This document shows positions 8,643-17,686 of a stretch of 41,879 nt of DNA, one piece after another. Origin of the DNA: JAITWN01 sp034002745. Its GTDB lineage: Bacteria > Pseudomonadota > Gammaproteobacteria > SZUA-140. Below the pieces are notes generated by a model. That model had not been told where the DNA came from. It was given only the letters and a program-made list of their open reading frames with translations, and made no database searches. The stretch's first letter is position 1, and every line of letters starts with the position of its first letter. The DNA lies in NCBI GenBank assembly GCA_034002745.1, contig JAVEZY010000022.1:1-41879 (forward strand). The letters run 5' to 3'. The translations under genes and the position numbers were made by a program.

Positions 8643-9641
8643 TCAGAACACCACTCTGAGGATGTCTCCAGAACTGCCCACCACGTATGCCGCGGCACCT
8701 TCGGACAAATCGTCCACTCCCCGCACGGCGGAATGAATCCCCCGGGTTGAGGCCTTCGATCGATCCGGCGCGAACGTCGCTCCCCCGTCTCTCGAAAGCA
8801 GCACGGTTCTCGCGCCCACCACGACCGCCTTGCGACCATCCGCGCTCAACCAGGCATCGGTCAGGATCGACGAGGTGCCGCTGTTCGACGGCTTCCACGT
8901 CTTTCCGGAATCGGTCGAGCGCAGAATCAGTCCTTCCTGCCCGACTGCAATCATGTGGCCGTCCTGCGCTGCGGATAGCCCGAACAGGGAACGTTCGCCG
9001 CTGTGCAGGACGCTCCATTTCTGCCCGCCATCATTTGCGCGGAGAATGAGTTCGAACTCGCCAGCGATAAACACCGTGTCGTCTTCACCGACTAGCACGC
9101 TGTAGAGATGGGGCTCGGCCTCCCGACCTATGAGCGCACCCCAGTCGACGGAAAGCTGTCGCCAGGTCTTCCCCCAATCGTTCGATGCCAGCACGGCGCC
9201 GAATTCGCCCACCGCCATCGCGAAGCCGTGGCGATTGACGTCAAGGCTGAGGAGGCGTGCCTCGGTTAGGGCCGGTACCGTTTCCCAGTTCCTGCAATCA
9301 TCGGATCTCTCGATTGTCCCTTGCTGCCCCGCCGCAATGCACTTCCCGGACCTCTTGGTGACGGTCAGCATTCCGGTGGGGGGAAACACGCCATCCTGTC
9401 GAGTCCACGTCGCCCCTCGATCACCGGTGGTGAGCAGCATCCCGTGGTCCCCCACCGCGACGCCACTCTCACCCTCGAAGCTAAGTGCGAACAGGAAATC
9501 GCGCGGACCGCCCTTCGCTGCAACGCTGATCTCCTCAACTCCGGCGGCGCGTGCCGATTCGACTACACCACCCCCAGCAAAGCCGGGTACCGCGCCAACA
9601 AGGGCGCAAACAAGCGGAAGAAACGTCCAACGGAGCTTCAT
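8643..9641 (-). CDS. YCF48/BNR-repeat beta-propeller protein
   Basis: A 332-residue exported protein with six or so Asp-box/BNR-type repeats: GDRGATWTRQ, SDDCRNWETV, NDWGKTWRQL, NDGGQKWSVL, STDSGKTWKP and SRDGGATFAP. This is the layout of YCF48-like (PF14870) propellers. The signal peptide is MKLRWTFLPLVCALVGAVPG followed by AGGG. The start ATG at 9641 comes one base after the TGA of the preceding DUF1329 gene (TGACATG), implying translational coupling. YCF48 proteins next to RND/DUF1302/DUF1329 genes are thought to be periplasmic assembly or scaffold factors; that role is inference. Confidence 0.85.
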   Translation of the reverse strand: MKLRWTFLPLVCALVGAVPGFAGGGVVESARAAGVEEISVAAKGGPRDFLFALSFEGESGVAVGDHGMLLTTGDRGATWTRQDGVFPPTGMLTVTKRSGKCIAAGQQGTIERSDDCRNWETVPALTEARLLSLDVNRHGFAMAVGEFGAVLASNDWGKTWRQLSVDWGALIGREAEPHLYSVLVGEDDTVFIAGEFELILRANDGGQKWSVLHSGERSLFGLSAAQDGHMIAVGQEGLILRSTDSGKTWKPSNSGTSSILTDAWLSADGRKAVVVGARTVLLSRDGGATFAPDRSKASTRGIHSAVRGVDDLSEGAAAYVVGSSGDILRVVF

Positions 9642-9642
9642 G

Positions 9643-11013
9643 TCAGGCTCCCAACCGACTGATTGCCTGCTCCGTGAGGTACCGCTCATAGAGCCCGTCG
9701 GTGTTCCGTACCGACTTGATGCCACCGGCGATTTCCTTGGCCTGGACCATGCGCGACATACGGTTCGACTGGATGTCGTGGCTCATGATCGACGTCCAGG
9801 TCCAAGCAGTATGCTTGCCGGTCATCACGCGTACATCGCCTTTCTCGAGCAGGCTGTACGTCGGCTCGAAGCTCTTGAACAACTCACCGCGCCGGTCATA
9901 CGTGTGATATCCGATGTACATCATGTTGCGCGCGTCCAGCCAGACCCGCTTCTTTCCGACCGGAGCCCGCGGATAGCCAACCGGTTCCGCCTCGATAACC
10001 AGACACTCGGGAATCAACTCCATGTCGATCTCGAAGAAGGTCTGCCCTCCCGCCCCTCCATGCGCAGGCATCTCCCAATTGGGGTCTTGAAGTTGATTGT
10101 GTGAAACAGCTCCAAGCATCGGCCTGCGTTCGATCAGCTTGTAGTTGCCCCAGGTCAGCATCGGATCGCCCGCTCCCCAGGCATCCGAAAGATAAAACGT
10201 GAGGCCGGGAGCCAGCGGCTCGAATCGCTGGTTGGTGGGGAACTTTCGGACCCTTTTGAAGGCGGGGACATATCCCAGCAGTTGGGGAAACTCGCGTTGA
10301 TCATAGAACCAGGTGCTCAGGTAGGCCGTGCCGCGTACATCTGAGGGAGCGGCAAAGAGGATCGTCTGGTACCGGAGCTTGTCCTTGTGTGTATCGCCGG
10401 TATACGGTCCAGTGCCGCCGAGTCGCCCGCTCACATTTTCTTCGAACCAACCGAAATCGTACTGGTAGGCGAGCGAGCCATCCGGCCCGATATCCCAGTC
10501 GCGCATCGGGAACACCGCGTTGTCGTGGCGTCCGTAGCTCAATGTGATGTTCGCGAAGGCCTCCTGCGCCGTCCTTGCATCCGGAAACGGATTGCCACCG
10601 ATCCACCGCTCGCCGTTCGCGGTGACGACGTTTCCGTTGCTGTCCAGGCGCGCCTTCCCGGCATTCCTGAGCGTCGCCTCGAGATAGTCATGTGGAAACA
10701 GACGGCTCACATCCGTGGTGGTCCGGACGATCCGAATTCGGCGCCCCATCTCCTTGACCTGCTTGTAGGCGATCGGGGTCAGCAAGTCCTTGACGAGATC
10801 GACGTTGGTCGCCGTGATCAAGTCCCCGGTTTTCACCGTCCCCTTGGTATAGGCCTCGATGGAAAGCAACTCGTCAGGGTAAGCCTTGGAAACATCCCCC
10901 GCCCTGACAATTTCAGGCCAAAGCGGCAGGAGCACCCCGGCACCGGCCATTGTGCCGCACTTCGCGAGGAAGGAGCGGCGGCTATAGTCAAAGTGATACT
11001 TACGGATATGCAT
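9643..11013 (-). CDS. Tat-exported DUF1329 family protein (first copy)
   Basis: A 456-residue DUF1329 protein starting MHIRKYHFDYSRRSFLAKCG. The SRRSFLAK segment is a near-consensus twin-arginine motif, followed by a hydrophobic h-region (GAGVLLPLW), so folded export by Tat is predicted. The ATG at 11013 follows GAGGAGACAGAC. It is paralogous to 5364-6740. It is the second gene of the operon, 44 bp after the RND gene and coupled to the YCF48 gene. The likely role is a periplasmic carrier or chaperone between the RND permease and the DUF1302 barrel (inference). Confidence 0.87.
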   Translation of the reverse strand: MHIRKYHFDYSRRSFLAKCGTMAGAGVLLPLWPEIVRAGDVSKAYPDELLSIEAYTKGTVKTGDLITATNVDLVKDLLTPIAYKQVKEMGRRIRIVRTTTDVSRLFPHDYLEATLRNAGKARLDSNGNVVTANGERWIGGNPFPDARTAQEAFANITLSYGRHDNAVFPMRDWDIGPDGSLAYQYDFGWFEENVSGRLGGTGPYTGDTHKDKLRYQTILFAAPSDVRGTAYLSTWFYDQREFPQLLGYVPAFKRVRKFPTNQRFEPLAPGLTFYLSDAWGAGDPMLTWGNYKLIERRPMLGAVSHNQLQDPNWEMPAHGGAGGQTFFEIDMELIPECLVIEAEPVGYPRAPVGKKRVWLDARNMMYIGYHTYDRRGELFKSFEPTYSLLEKGDVRVMTGKHTAWTWTSIMSHDIQSNRMSRMVQAKEIAGGIKSVRNTDGLYERYLTEQAISRLGA

Positions 11014-11057
11014 GTCTGTCTCCTCTTGTTATCGCAAGTTGCCCTGCGGTTTGCGCG

Positions 11058-13490
11058 CTACGAATTGGCCATTGCGCGATGTCCGTCAGAATCGAGCCAG
11101 CCGTCGGTTGACTCGGATAGAAGGTGATGCTCTGCAGCGACGAATTTCGGTTTGATCACATACACGAGCAATGGAATCAGGACGAGTGCCAGCACCGCGT
11201 TGACCCCCATGACGAACACCAGGAGCAGCCCCATCTCCGCGAGGAATTTCAACTCCGACATGAAGTGCCACGGGTAGATGCCGATCGTCAGGAGCAATGC
11301 GGTGAAGAGAATGGCCTTGCCGCAAGTCCGCAGGGCCGCCTTTATCGCGTTGCCATAATGTTGCGCATCCTTGAATTCCTCACATGTACGGCTAAGCATA
11401 TAAATCCCGTAATCGATTCCGACTCCGATTCCGATCGCAAGAATTGGCAACGAATTGACATCAAGCCCGATCCCGGCGATTACCATGTATGCCGTGAGAA
11501 CCGCATTTGCCAGGTTGACTGGAATCAGGAGAATCACTGCCGCGAGAATTGACCGGTACGCAAGGGCACATCCGATTCCGATTGCCAGGTTGAGTCCTGC
11601 CAGAATCCACCACTGGTAGATGTCGACCGTTTCATTCACCGACTGCTGCAATGCGATCGAGCCGGTAGCGAGCCGGATCCGGAACGTCTCATGCTCCGCG
11701 CCAATAGTGTCGATGCACGTGCGAGCATCGGCGAGGGCACGGTCCACCGTCGCCTGCTTGTTGTCCGAGTACCAAAGCGATACCGTTGCATTCTTCTGCT
11801 CGAAGTCCGCCACATGCAAAAAGGCGGTCGGACTGGTGCCGAGCATCAGCGCAGACGACGCTGCACCGGCAGCCGTGTCCGTTTTATCGAGTGGTAGCCA
11901 TTTCGGATGGCCGCCGTTGAAGAGACGATTTGCCTCAGACGCGTAGTCGGCAAACGATAGCGTCGCTTTCGGAGGATGCTCCTTGCCCTCGAGGCAGCGT
12001 TGCAGCCCTTTCATCGCCTCAAGGGTTTTCGAGTGACGCACAATTCGCCCCTCCTTGCCCTCGAAGACGACCTCCAGGGTCATGCTTCCAGGAAAGTGGC
12101 CATTGATCTGTCGCACCGCCGTGTTGAATTGCGAGTCCTCGTAGAGAAGGTTGCTCCCTTCCACTGGATTGCCAACCTGAACCCGAAACATCGCCAGAAT
12201 GCAACCCGCGGTCACGATGATGAAGAACAGCGCCGTATACTTGGCGCGCGCGCCGGTACTCACATACCCCGCCGCAGAAAGGATGCGATATAGCACCCGG
12301 TGAACAAGACCAACCTGCGCTCCCTTACCGTCAGAGGCACCAACAATCTCGCGCAAATTCTTTGGAGCAGGAAGAAGCGACAGGATGACCGGCGTCATGA
12401 GCACACTAGTCGGTACCAGCATCATTGCCCAGAAACCGGTGAACAGCGCGAATCGCTCCATTGCAGGTATCGGAGCAAGCCCCACCAGTAGCAGGCCGCA
12501 GACGTCCGTGAAGATGCCCAGAACACCCGGTGCGAACATTGTGGCAAGCGACATTTGCGCGGCCCGTCTCTTGTCACCGAGCTCAAGCAAAAGCTCGTAG
12601 TACCGCTCGGTCGCCTGAACACAATGACTGAACGACCGCGCCACCAGCAAAAGCGGGACGACCATGAGCAGCGGCTCTACCGGTTGTTGTATCCAGCCAA
12701 CAAAACCGAAACCCCAAATGGCAGCCATACCACTGACCACCACCGGTGTAACCACCCCGGCAACGTTTCGCATCGTGAGGAAAAGGCAAACAAACATCAG
12801 GCCAAGCGTCACCGCGAATATCTTTGTCGTACTTTCACCGAAGTGATACACCCACCCGGTGAGCGTCGGCCAACCGGCGACGTATAGGGCATGTTGGTCA
12901 TCGGCGTACTTCGCCTCGAGTGCACGCACGGCATCGAAAACCTGCTTGTAGTCGACCAAGCGCTCGATGAAGGTCGCGTTGATGACCGCTGCTGTCTGAT
13001 CTTCAGACAGCAGAAATGTCCGGGCAAAGGGAGACTCGTTGATCCGCCGCCGAACCTCCTGCAACTCTTCCGGGGTGGCCGGTGGGTGGTCATCCATAAT
13101 CGGATTCGAATAGATGCCATCGGCGGTCAGAACGGTGTAGCGGGCTTTTTCCGTCGCGAGAGAGACGATCTGATCGTGATCGACGCCAGGCGTGAGGTCG
13201 ATGTCGCGTGAAATGTTCCAGATTTTCTCCATCGTCTCAGCATTGAAGACGTCCTTTCCATCGGTGCGCTTCACCATGATCGTGACGGTGAGAGGGTTGC
13301 CGAAATTCGGATGATCCCTGTACGTCTGAACAAATGGATGCGTGGATGGAAACAGATCGGAGAAGATCGTTCGCGCCTCAACGCGCAAAGCCCCGTACCC
13401 GAAAAACGCGGTGATGAGCAGCGCGATTAAGAGGGAAAGCAATGGCCTAGCCAAAGCCAACTGTGCAATTCGATGCCTGATAGTATTCAC
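11058..13490 (-). CDS. RND superfamily (MMPL-type) transporter
   Basis: An 810-residue RND permease of the MMPL/HpnN-like single-chain type. Topology by eye: one N-terminal membrane span (about 13-33), a large periplasmic loop, a cluster of five spans (about 220-370), a second span and loop starting near 430 (AKYTALFFIIVTAGCILAMF), and five C-terminal spans. GVGIDYGIYMLSR is the RND motif found after TM8-TM10. The start is GTG at 13490, preceded by GAGGAAAATGAC; the nearby ATG is out of frame. It heads the envelope operon. A regulon dyad lies about 220 bp upstream. Relatives move lipids, hopanoids, sterols or solvents; export of ketone or its precursor is a reasonable guess only. Confidence 0.87.
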   Translation of the reverse strand: MNTIRHRIAQLALARPLLSLLIALLITAFFGYGALRVEARTIFSDLFPSTHPFVQTYRDHPNFGNPLTVTIMVKRTDGKDVFNAETMEKIWNISRDIDLTPGVDHDQIVSLATEKARYTVLTADGIYSNPIMDDHPPATPEELQEVRRRINESPFARTFLLSEDQTAAVINATFIERLVDYKQVFDAVRALEAKYADDQHALYVAGWPTLTGWVYHFGESTTKIFAVTLGLMFVCLFLTMRNVAGVVTPVVVSGMAAIWGFGFVGWIQQPVEPLLMVVPLLLVARSFSHCVQATERYYELLLELGDKRRAAQMSLATMFAPGVLGIFTDVCGLLLVGLAPIPAMERFALFTGFWAMMLVPTSVLMTPVILSLLPAPKNLREIVGASDGKGAQVGLVHRVLYRILSAAGYVSTGARAKYTALFFIIVTAGCILAMFRVQVGNPVEGSNLLYEDSQFNTAVRQINGHFPGSMTLEVVFEGKEGRIVRHSKTLEAMKGLQRCLEGKEHPPKATLSFADYASEANRLFNGGHPKWLPLDKTDTAAGAASSALMLGTSPTAFLHVADFEQKNATVSLWYSDNKQATVDRALADARTCIDTIGAEHETFRIRLATGSIALQQSVNETVDIYQWWILAGLNLAIGIGCALAYRSILAAVILLIPVNLANAVLTAYMVIAGIGLDVNSLPILAIGIGVGIDYGIYMLSRTCEEFKDAQHYGNAIKAALRTCGKAILFTALLLTIGIYPWHFMSELKFLAEMGLLLVFVMGVNAVLALVLIPLLVYVIKPKFVAAEHHLLSESTDGWLDSDGHRAMANS

Positions 13491-14494
13491 GTCATTTTCC
13501 TCGGTCCGACCGAAACCAAGCGCCTATCTGGTTTCGACGGTTGCGTGTCAAGGGATGTCGACCGTTGTCGAAAACAGTGCAACATGCATCGCGCCCCTGG
13601 GCGGCGCCATTCGGCGCCCTCAGACCGCTCCAGCCCAATCGACTGACTTGCGGTAACGCAGTGGACATGTGGCGTTGGTGCAATTCGAACACCGAAGGAC
13701 GCTCCGGACCCTACCCCAAAGGGTGGTTTTGGCTTCGCTCCGCGCGGTTAGCCTGATCCTTCCGGTCATGACGGTATGCGGCCAGCGCGCTTCGCGCGTG
13801 CAGACGCGAAGGGAAACCAAAAAGAAGTATCCACACGCCGGCAGAAGCCCAAATTGGTTGGAATGCGCCGGATATCACGGCTCGAGGCTGGTTGCGAAAA
13901 TCGACCATGCACCCGCGGGAGGAGCGAAACACGACTCCAAGCAAGAGAAGCAAGCTCGATGTGGCAGCGAAAGACCTGATGGCGGGCGACCACCGCCTGA
14001 AGAAGGTCGTTACGGAAGGAAGCGTTGCAGCAAGTGCTCGAAGACAAGATGAGCAAACCGCTGTGCGCGGCGCGACTTCAGCGGAGCGTTCTTGAACGGC
14101 CTTGATCGGCCGCTATGCCTAAAGCGCGAGCGCGCGAGGTGAAGGGCGATCACCGAACACCTTTGGGGGCCGTTTTTGGACCGTCCAGCACCCCACCCGC
14201 GGGGCATTCGCCCCAATCGCGCGATATGTCGTTTAGCTACTCAGGCGTACGCGGCTAGCGTCGCTCGCTGCGCCGCCCGCCGTCCGTCGCACCCTCCCTC
14301 ACCTCGATTGACGGAAAAGTGCACTCACCACGAAAGGAGTTCAGCCGATTGCGACTGACAACGCGCAGGCATCGGATGCGCGCTCCTGGGCAATGCGAAT
14401 ATGCCCGCCATCACGCGGCAAGCGTCCTTTGCTGGCGAAGAACCGGAAGGTGCGCCTCCTCATCAAAACTCATAAGGTTCCAAGGCCTCCGGCG
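13491..14494. other. 1-kb intergenic region between LAL regulator and RND operon
   Basis: It contains operator copy C at 13711-13730 and presumably the RND operon promoter. The remaining sequence (about 13740-14490) has open frames on both strands but none with a ribosome site and a recognisable product. I see no tRNA, repeat or terminator here. Confidence 0.4.
13711..13730 (-). promoter_or_regulatory. putative regulon operator, copy C
   Basis: On the minus strand this reads AAAA-CCACC-CTTTGG-GGTAG-GG. The dyad (13711-13726) has perfect CYACC/GGTRG arms with 6-bp spacing. The A-run is distal to the RND gene, whose GTG start is about 220 bp downstream. It matches copies A (5251-5269) and B (17593-17612) in arm sequence, spacing and orientation. 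Confidence 0.55.
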
Positions 14495-17263
14495 TCATTG
14501 ATCCGGTGTCAAACCCAGATCGATCGCCATGCGAATAGCTTCCAACCGGTTACTGGCGCCAAGTTTGCCGTAAATATTCTTGATGTGATACTTGACCGTA
14601 TCGCGGCTCACGAACAGCGCTGCTGCGATCTGCTCATTCGACATATAGGCCGTCAGCATCGAAAGGATCTTGGCCTCTTTTTTCGTCAGCCCTTGGGCCA
14701 GCGACTTCTGGATACTGCCTGTGTCATGCGCGTTGAACGGTTGCTGGACCAGATAGCTCACGCCAGGCGCCCTTGCTCCCGACACTTCGACGATCCGGCT
14801 CAGAAAATCGAGGGCCTGCGCTCCAAGCAGTGACTTCGGTAGATCCGCCTGCAGCCGCAGACATTTGTGCGCGAGTTGAACCAGCTTGGGACCTTCATCA
14901 AGAAACGCGCGTAGATACCCGCCCGGCGCAGCCAGCTCGAGCGCAAGGCACATGCTCCGTTGCGCGTGGTTATCATCCACCGTCTGCCATGCCATGGCAG
15001 CGAGCAGGTGCAACTTGATCTTGCGGACGACCCTCTTGCCCACGGACGGATTGTTGAGGGCCCTTTGTATCAACTTGAGTGCCTGATCATGGCGGCCGTC
15101 GTGAATGAGGAGGCGCGCCAGGCCGATGCTCGCATCCTCGCTTTCCTCGGAAAAGCTTATCCAGGTTTCACTTGCTTGCCTGCCCTGCGATTTTTCAATG
15201 CGTTCCGCGATGCTCCTCGCGCGATCAAGGTTTCCCGCGAGAACCTCGCGTCTGACTCGTTCCCAGTTAATGAGATTGATGACCCGCGACCAGCCACAAG
15301 AGAATGCACGCCGTTCGGCGACTTCAAGCGCCTGAAGAGCGTCGTCGGGACGCCCCTGCTTGTCGTGAATCCTGGCGATCGCCCGGTAGCAGACAACAAG
15401 ATAGTCGTGTAGGCCTGCGTCCTCTATCATCTGGCGATACTGCGCAAACTGCTCCAGGGCGCCCTCTGTGTCATCAGCCTCATAAAGCGCCATGATGTAC
15501 GCACACGCCAGGCACGCCTTCGAAACGGATTCCGTAATGTATATCCGCGAATCGGACATAGCGGAATGAAACGAAACGAGCGCTTCGCGCAGATACCCTT
15601 GCGAAAAATTAATGATTCCAGTCTTGGCAAGTGAATAGGCCAAGGTAAACGTTGCATTCGCGTGCTCGCTCAGCACCCGACCCCGCGTCAGCAATTCAAG
15701 GGCCACTTCGTAATTACCTTCGCACATCGCCGCATAGGCCTTGGCATTGGCAGCAGCGCTAAGCCCGAATGCACGGAAACGCTCGTCTGGTAATGATTTC
15801 GGATCTATCCCCTCCAGATGTGCCAGCGATCCGCGCAGGTCATCCTCCAGAATCGACACCATGCAAAACGCAATGGCCTGATCGACTGCCACGTGAGGAG
15901 CTGCGAGCTCGCTCTTGAGCAGGGAAAGAAGGGGTTTGAGCTTGTGATTCCGGCCGAGAAATGCCAATGCCCAAACGACCTTGATCACCAAACCGGGAAA
16001 CTTGGCGAGCTCCTCGACCGGCACCTGCGTTGCCCAGTGATCTACCGTGGCGAGGAATCCATCGAGTATTAGATCGCCAGCCCACTCATCGAAAACCGAG
16101 CCGGCGCTATCGTAGTCACCCGCAATCAGAAAATGATGCAGTGACTCCTCGAACCGCCCGTTGCGCCGGTACCAGTTGGCAGCCCTGACGTGCAGGCCAA
16201 TCACCTGCTCGGGGAAGGTTGCCGCGAGTTGCTCCTGCAAGAACTTTGAAAACAGGGCGTGATAAGAAAAGCAATCCTCATTCGGGTCGAGGCGACGCAC
16301 GAAGAGGCCAATCCGCTCCAAATCGTCGAGTACCTCTGCGGAATCGGTGCGATCGAGCAGCTCATTGCATTGCTGAGGCGACATTCGCTCCAGAATCGAC
16401 GTCTTCACGAGGAAGGTCTGGAGGTGAGCCTCCTGCTGTGTCAGTACATTCTCGACCAGGTAGCCCGACATTTCCCGGAGATGACAGTTCTGGGCGGAGA
16501 GTAGCGACGCTCTTATGGGTTGTGAACGCAGCGCCAAGCGGTAAAGCTGGGATGCGGCAGGCCATCCCTCGGTCGCCTCAAAGATACGGTCCAGCTCTGA
16601 TTCGTTCAATGGCGGCGAACAGTCCAACGAAAAGAACCTCGCAAGCTCAGCGCGGGTAAAGCGAAGCTCGGTCGCCTGAATAACGGGAGCCTGGTCTCCA
16701 ACCACCATGCGCGGCAAGCCGATTTCGGGTACCGATCTGCTCGCCAGGAACCACCGAATCCGGCCTGGCGCATTCGCCAGCATCGCGCGGAGGAACGTGA
16801 GCGTTGCACGTCCAGTGACATCATGCAAATCGTCGAGAAATATCGCAACCGGGCAGCCGATCTGCAGAATCTGCGACAGCACCCAGTCACTGGTCGAGGT
16901 AATCACACCCTCTTCGACTTCGAATCCCGGCTTCGAACCGGAATTGGCAGCGTGTTCCCCGATCTCACGAATCAAGGCGCGGAAGTGTTGTAGAAAACGG
17001 TTCAGGTCGTTGTCGGAGCCGTTCAAAGAAAGCCATCCGGCAGCCCAACCGCGCCGAATGCAGAGATCCCTGGCCTGCAGCATCAAGCTGGTCTTGCCAT
17101 GACCGGCAGGCCCCTGAAAAACAACAACGCGAGAACCGTCCAGGAAGATCCGCTCGAGCAGTTCCTTTCGCTCAACCGCATTCACGTGAGCCTGCGGACC
17201 GCGCAGGCCAAGGGCGGGCACAACCGCTTCCTGCGGGCGCCCATCGATGCATTGCGTAACCAT
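14495..17263 (-). CDS. LAL-type (MalT-like) LuxR family transcriptional regulator
   Basis: A 922-residue large ATP-binding LuxR regulator. It begins MVTQCIDGRP at the ATG 17263, which follows CGGAGACAG; another ATG 8 codons upstream lacks a site. The Walker A loop is FQGPAGHGKTSL (K57), and the Walker B-like segment is AIFLDDLHDV. The long middle region is rich in helical TPR-like repeats. The C-terminal LuxR helix-turn-helix reads LTKKEAKILSML, then SNEQIAAALFVSRDTVKYHI and KNIYGKLGASNR. LAL regulators typically activate operons on binding a small inducer. It diverges from the ketone carboxylase operon, so it is the prime candidate for its activator and for recognising the CYACY-N6-GGTRG dyads. 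The inducer is unknown. Confidence 0.88.
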   Translation of the reverse strand: MVTQCIDGRPQEAVVPALGLRGPQAHVNAVERKELLERIFLDGSRVVVFQGPAGHGKTSLMLQARDLCIRRGWAAGWLSLNGSDNDLNRFLQHFRALIREIGEHAANSGSKPGFEVEEGVITSTSDWVLSQILQIGCPVAIFLDDLHDVTGRATLTFLRAMLANAPGRIRWFLASRSVPEIGLPRMVVGDQAPVIQATELRFTRAELARFFSLDCSPPLNESELDRIFEATEGWPAASQLYRLALRSQPIRASLLSAQNCHLREMSGYLVENVLTQQEAHLQTFLVKTSILERMSPQQCNELLDRTDSAEVLDDLERIGLFVRRLDPNEDCFSYHALFSKFLQEQLAATFPEQVIGLHVRAANWYRRNGRFEESLHHFLIAGDYDSAGSVFDEWAGDLILDGFLATVDHWATQVPVEELAKFPGLVIKVVWALAFLGRNHKLKPLLSLLKSELAAPHVAVDQAIAFCMVSILEDDLRGSLAHLEGIDPKSLPDERFRAFGLSAAANAKAYAAMCEGNYEVALELLTRGRVLSEHANATFTLAYSLAKTGIINFSQGYLREALVSFHSAMSDSRIYITESVSKACLACAYIMALYEADDTEGALEQFAQYRQMIEDAGLHDYLVVCYRAIARIHDKQGRPDDALQALEVAERRAFSCGWSRVINLINWERVRREVLAGNLDRARSIAERIEKSQGRQASETWISFSEESEDASIGLARLLIHDGRHDQALKLIQRALNNPSVGKRVVRKIKLHLLAAMAWQTVDDNHAQRSMCLALELAAPGGYLRAFLDEGPKLVQLAHKCLRLQADLPKSLLGAQALDFLSRIVEVSGARAPGVSYLVQQPFNAHDTGSIQKSLAQGLTKKEAKILSMLTAYMSNEQIAAALFVSRDTVKYHIKNIYGKLGASNRLEAIRMAIDLGLTPDQ

Positions 17264-17686
17264 CTGTCTCCGTCCACTTTGCAGCATTCGGGTAGTGCGG
17301 CTCCTGTGGTCTTCCCGCCCGGTAAAGAAGCGCGGACCACTTTTCCCTTAGCGGGGGCCACCATTTCTGGCCGAACTCAGTGTGACGGTCGGCTCTTTCT
17401 CATAGCCTAGCCGAGCATCGGGCGCCGCGACAAGTGCCGACAGGCCAGAGGCAGAACGAGAACACCCCCGCGGCCCGACTTCACGGCGCTCCACCCGGCC
17501 ATCACGTCCACAGGCGAAGGACTGCCGTCTGCACGGCGGCCAGGGGAACCGGCGCAGGCCATCACGCAATCGGCCAAGTCTGTCAAAGCCGAAAAACTAC
17601 TCCCAAGGGTGGGGACGCAACGTAGTCATTGGGCAACCATGCGCTCCACAACGTTCCGGTTCACGGCGGGTTAAGAGGAAGACAAA
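17264..17686. other. divergent promoter region, regulator / ketone carboxylase operon
   Basis: A 423-bp gap between two divergent genes. It holds operator copy B at 17593-17612, then about 75 bp to apcA, whose ribosome site is AAGAGGAAGACAAA. No sigma-54 -24/-12 element or Fnr-type TTGAT-N4-ATCAA box was found by eye. Confidence 0.5.
17593..17612 (+). promoter_or_regulatory. putative regulon operator, copy B
   Basis: Reads AAAA-CTACT-CCCAAG-GGTGG-GG on the plus strand. The dyad (17597-17612) is 75 bp before the apcA start, close enough to overlap or abut the -35 region, as an activator site would. It is one of three copies with conserved arms, spacing and orientation. Confidence 0.58.

Noticed and set aside
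13985..14095. Frame resembling a transposase fragment (VLEDKMSKPLCAARL)
   Set aside because: Too short and not matching any transposase family I can name; not called.
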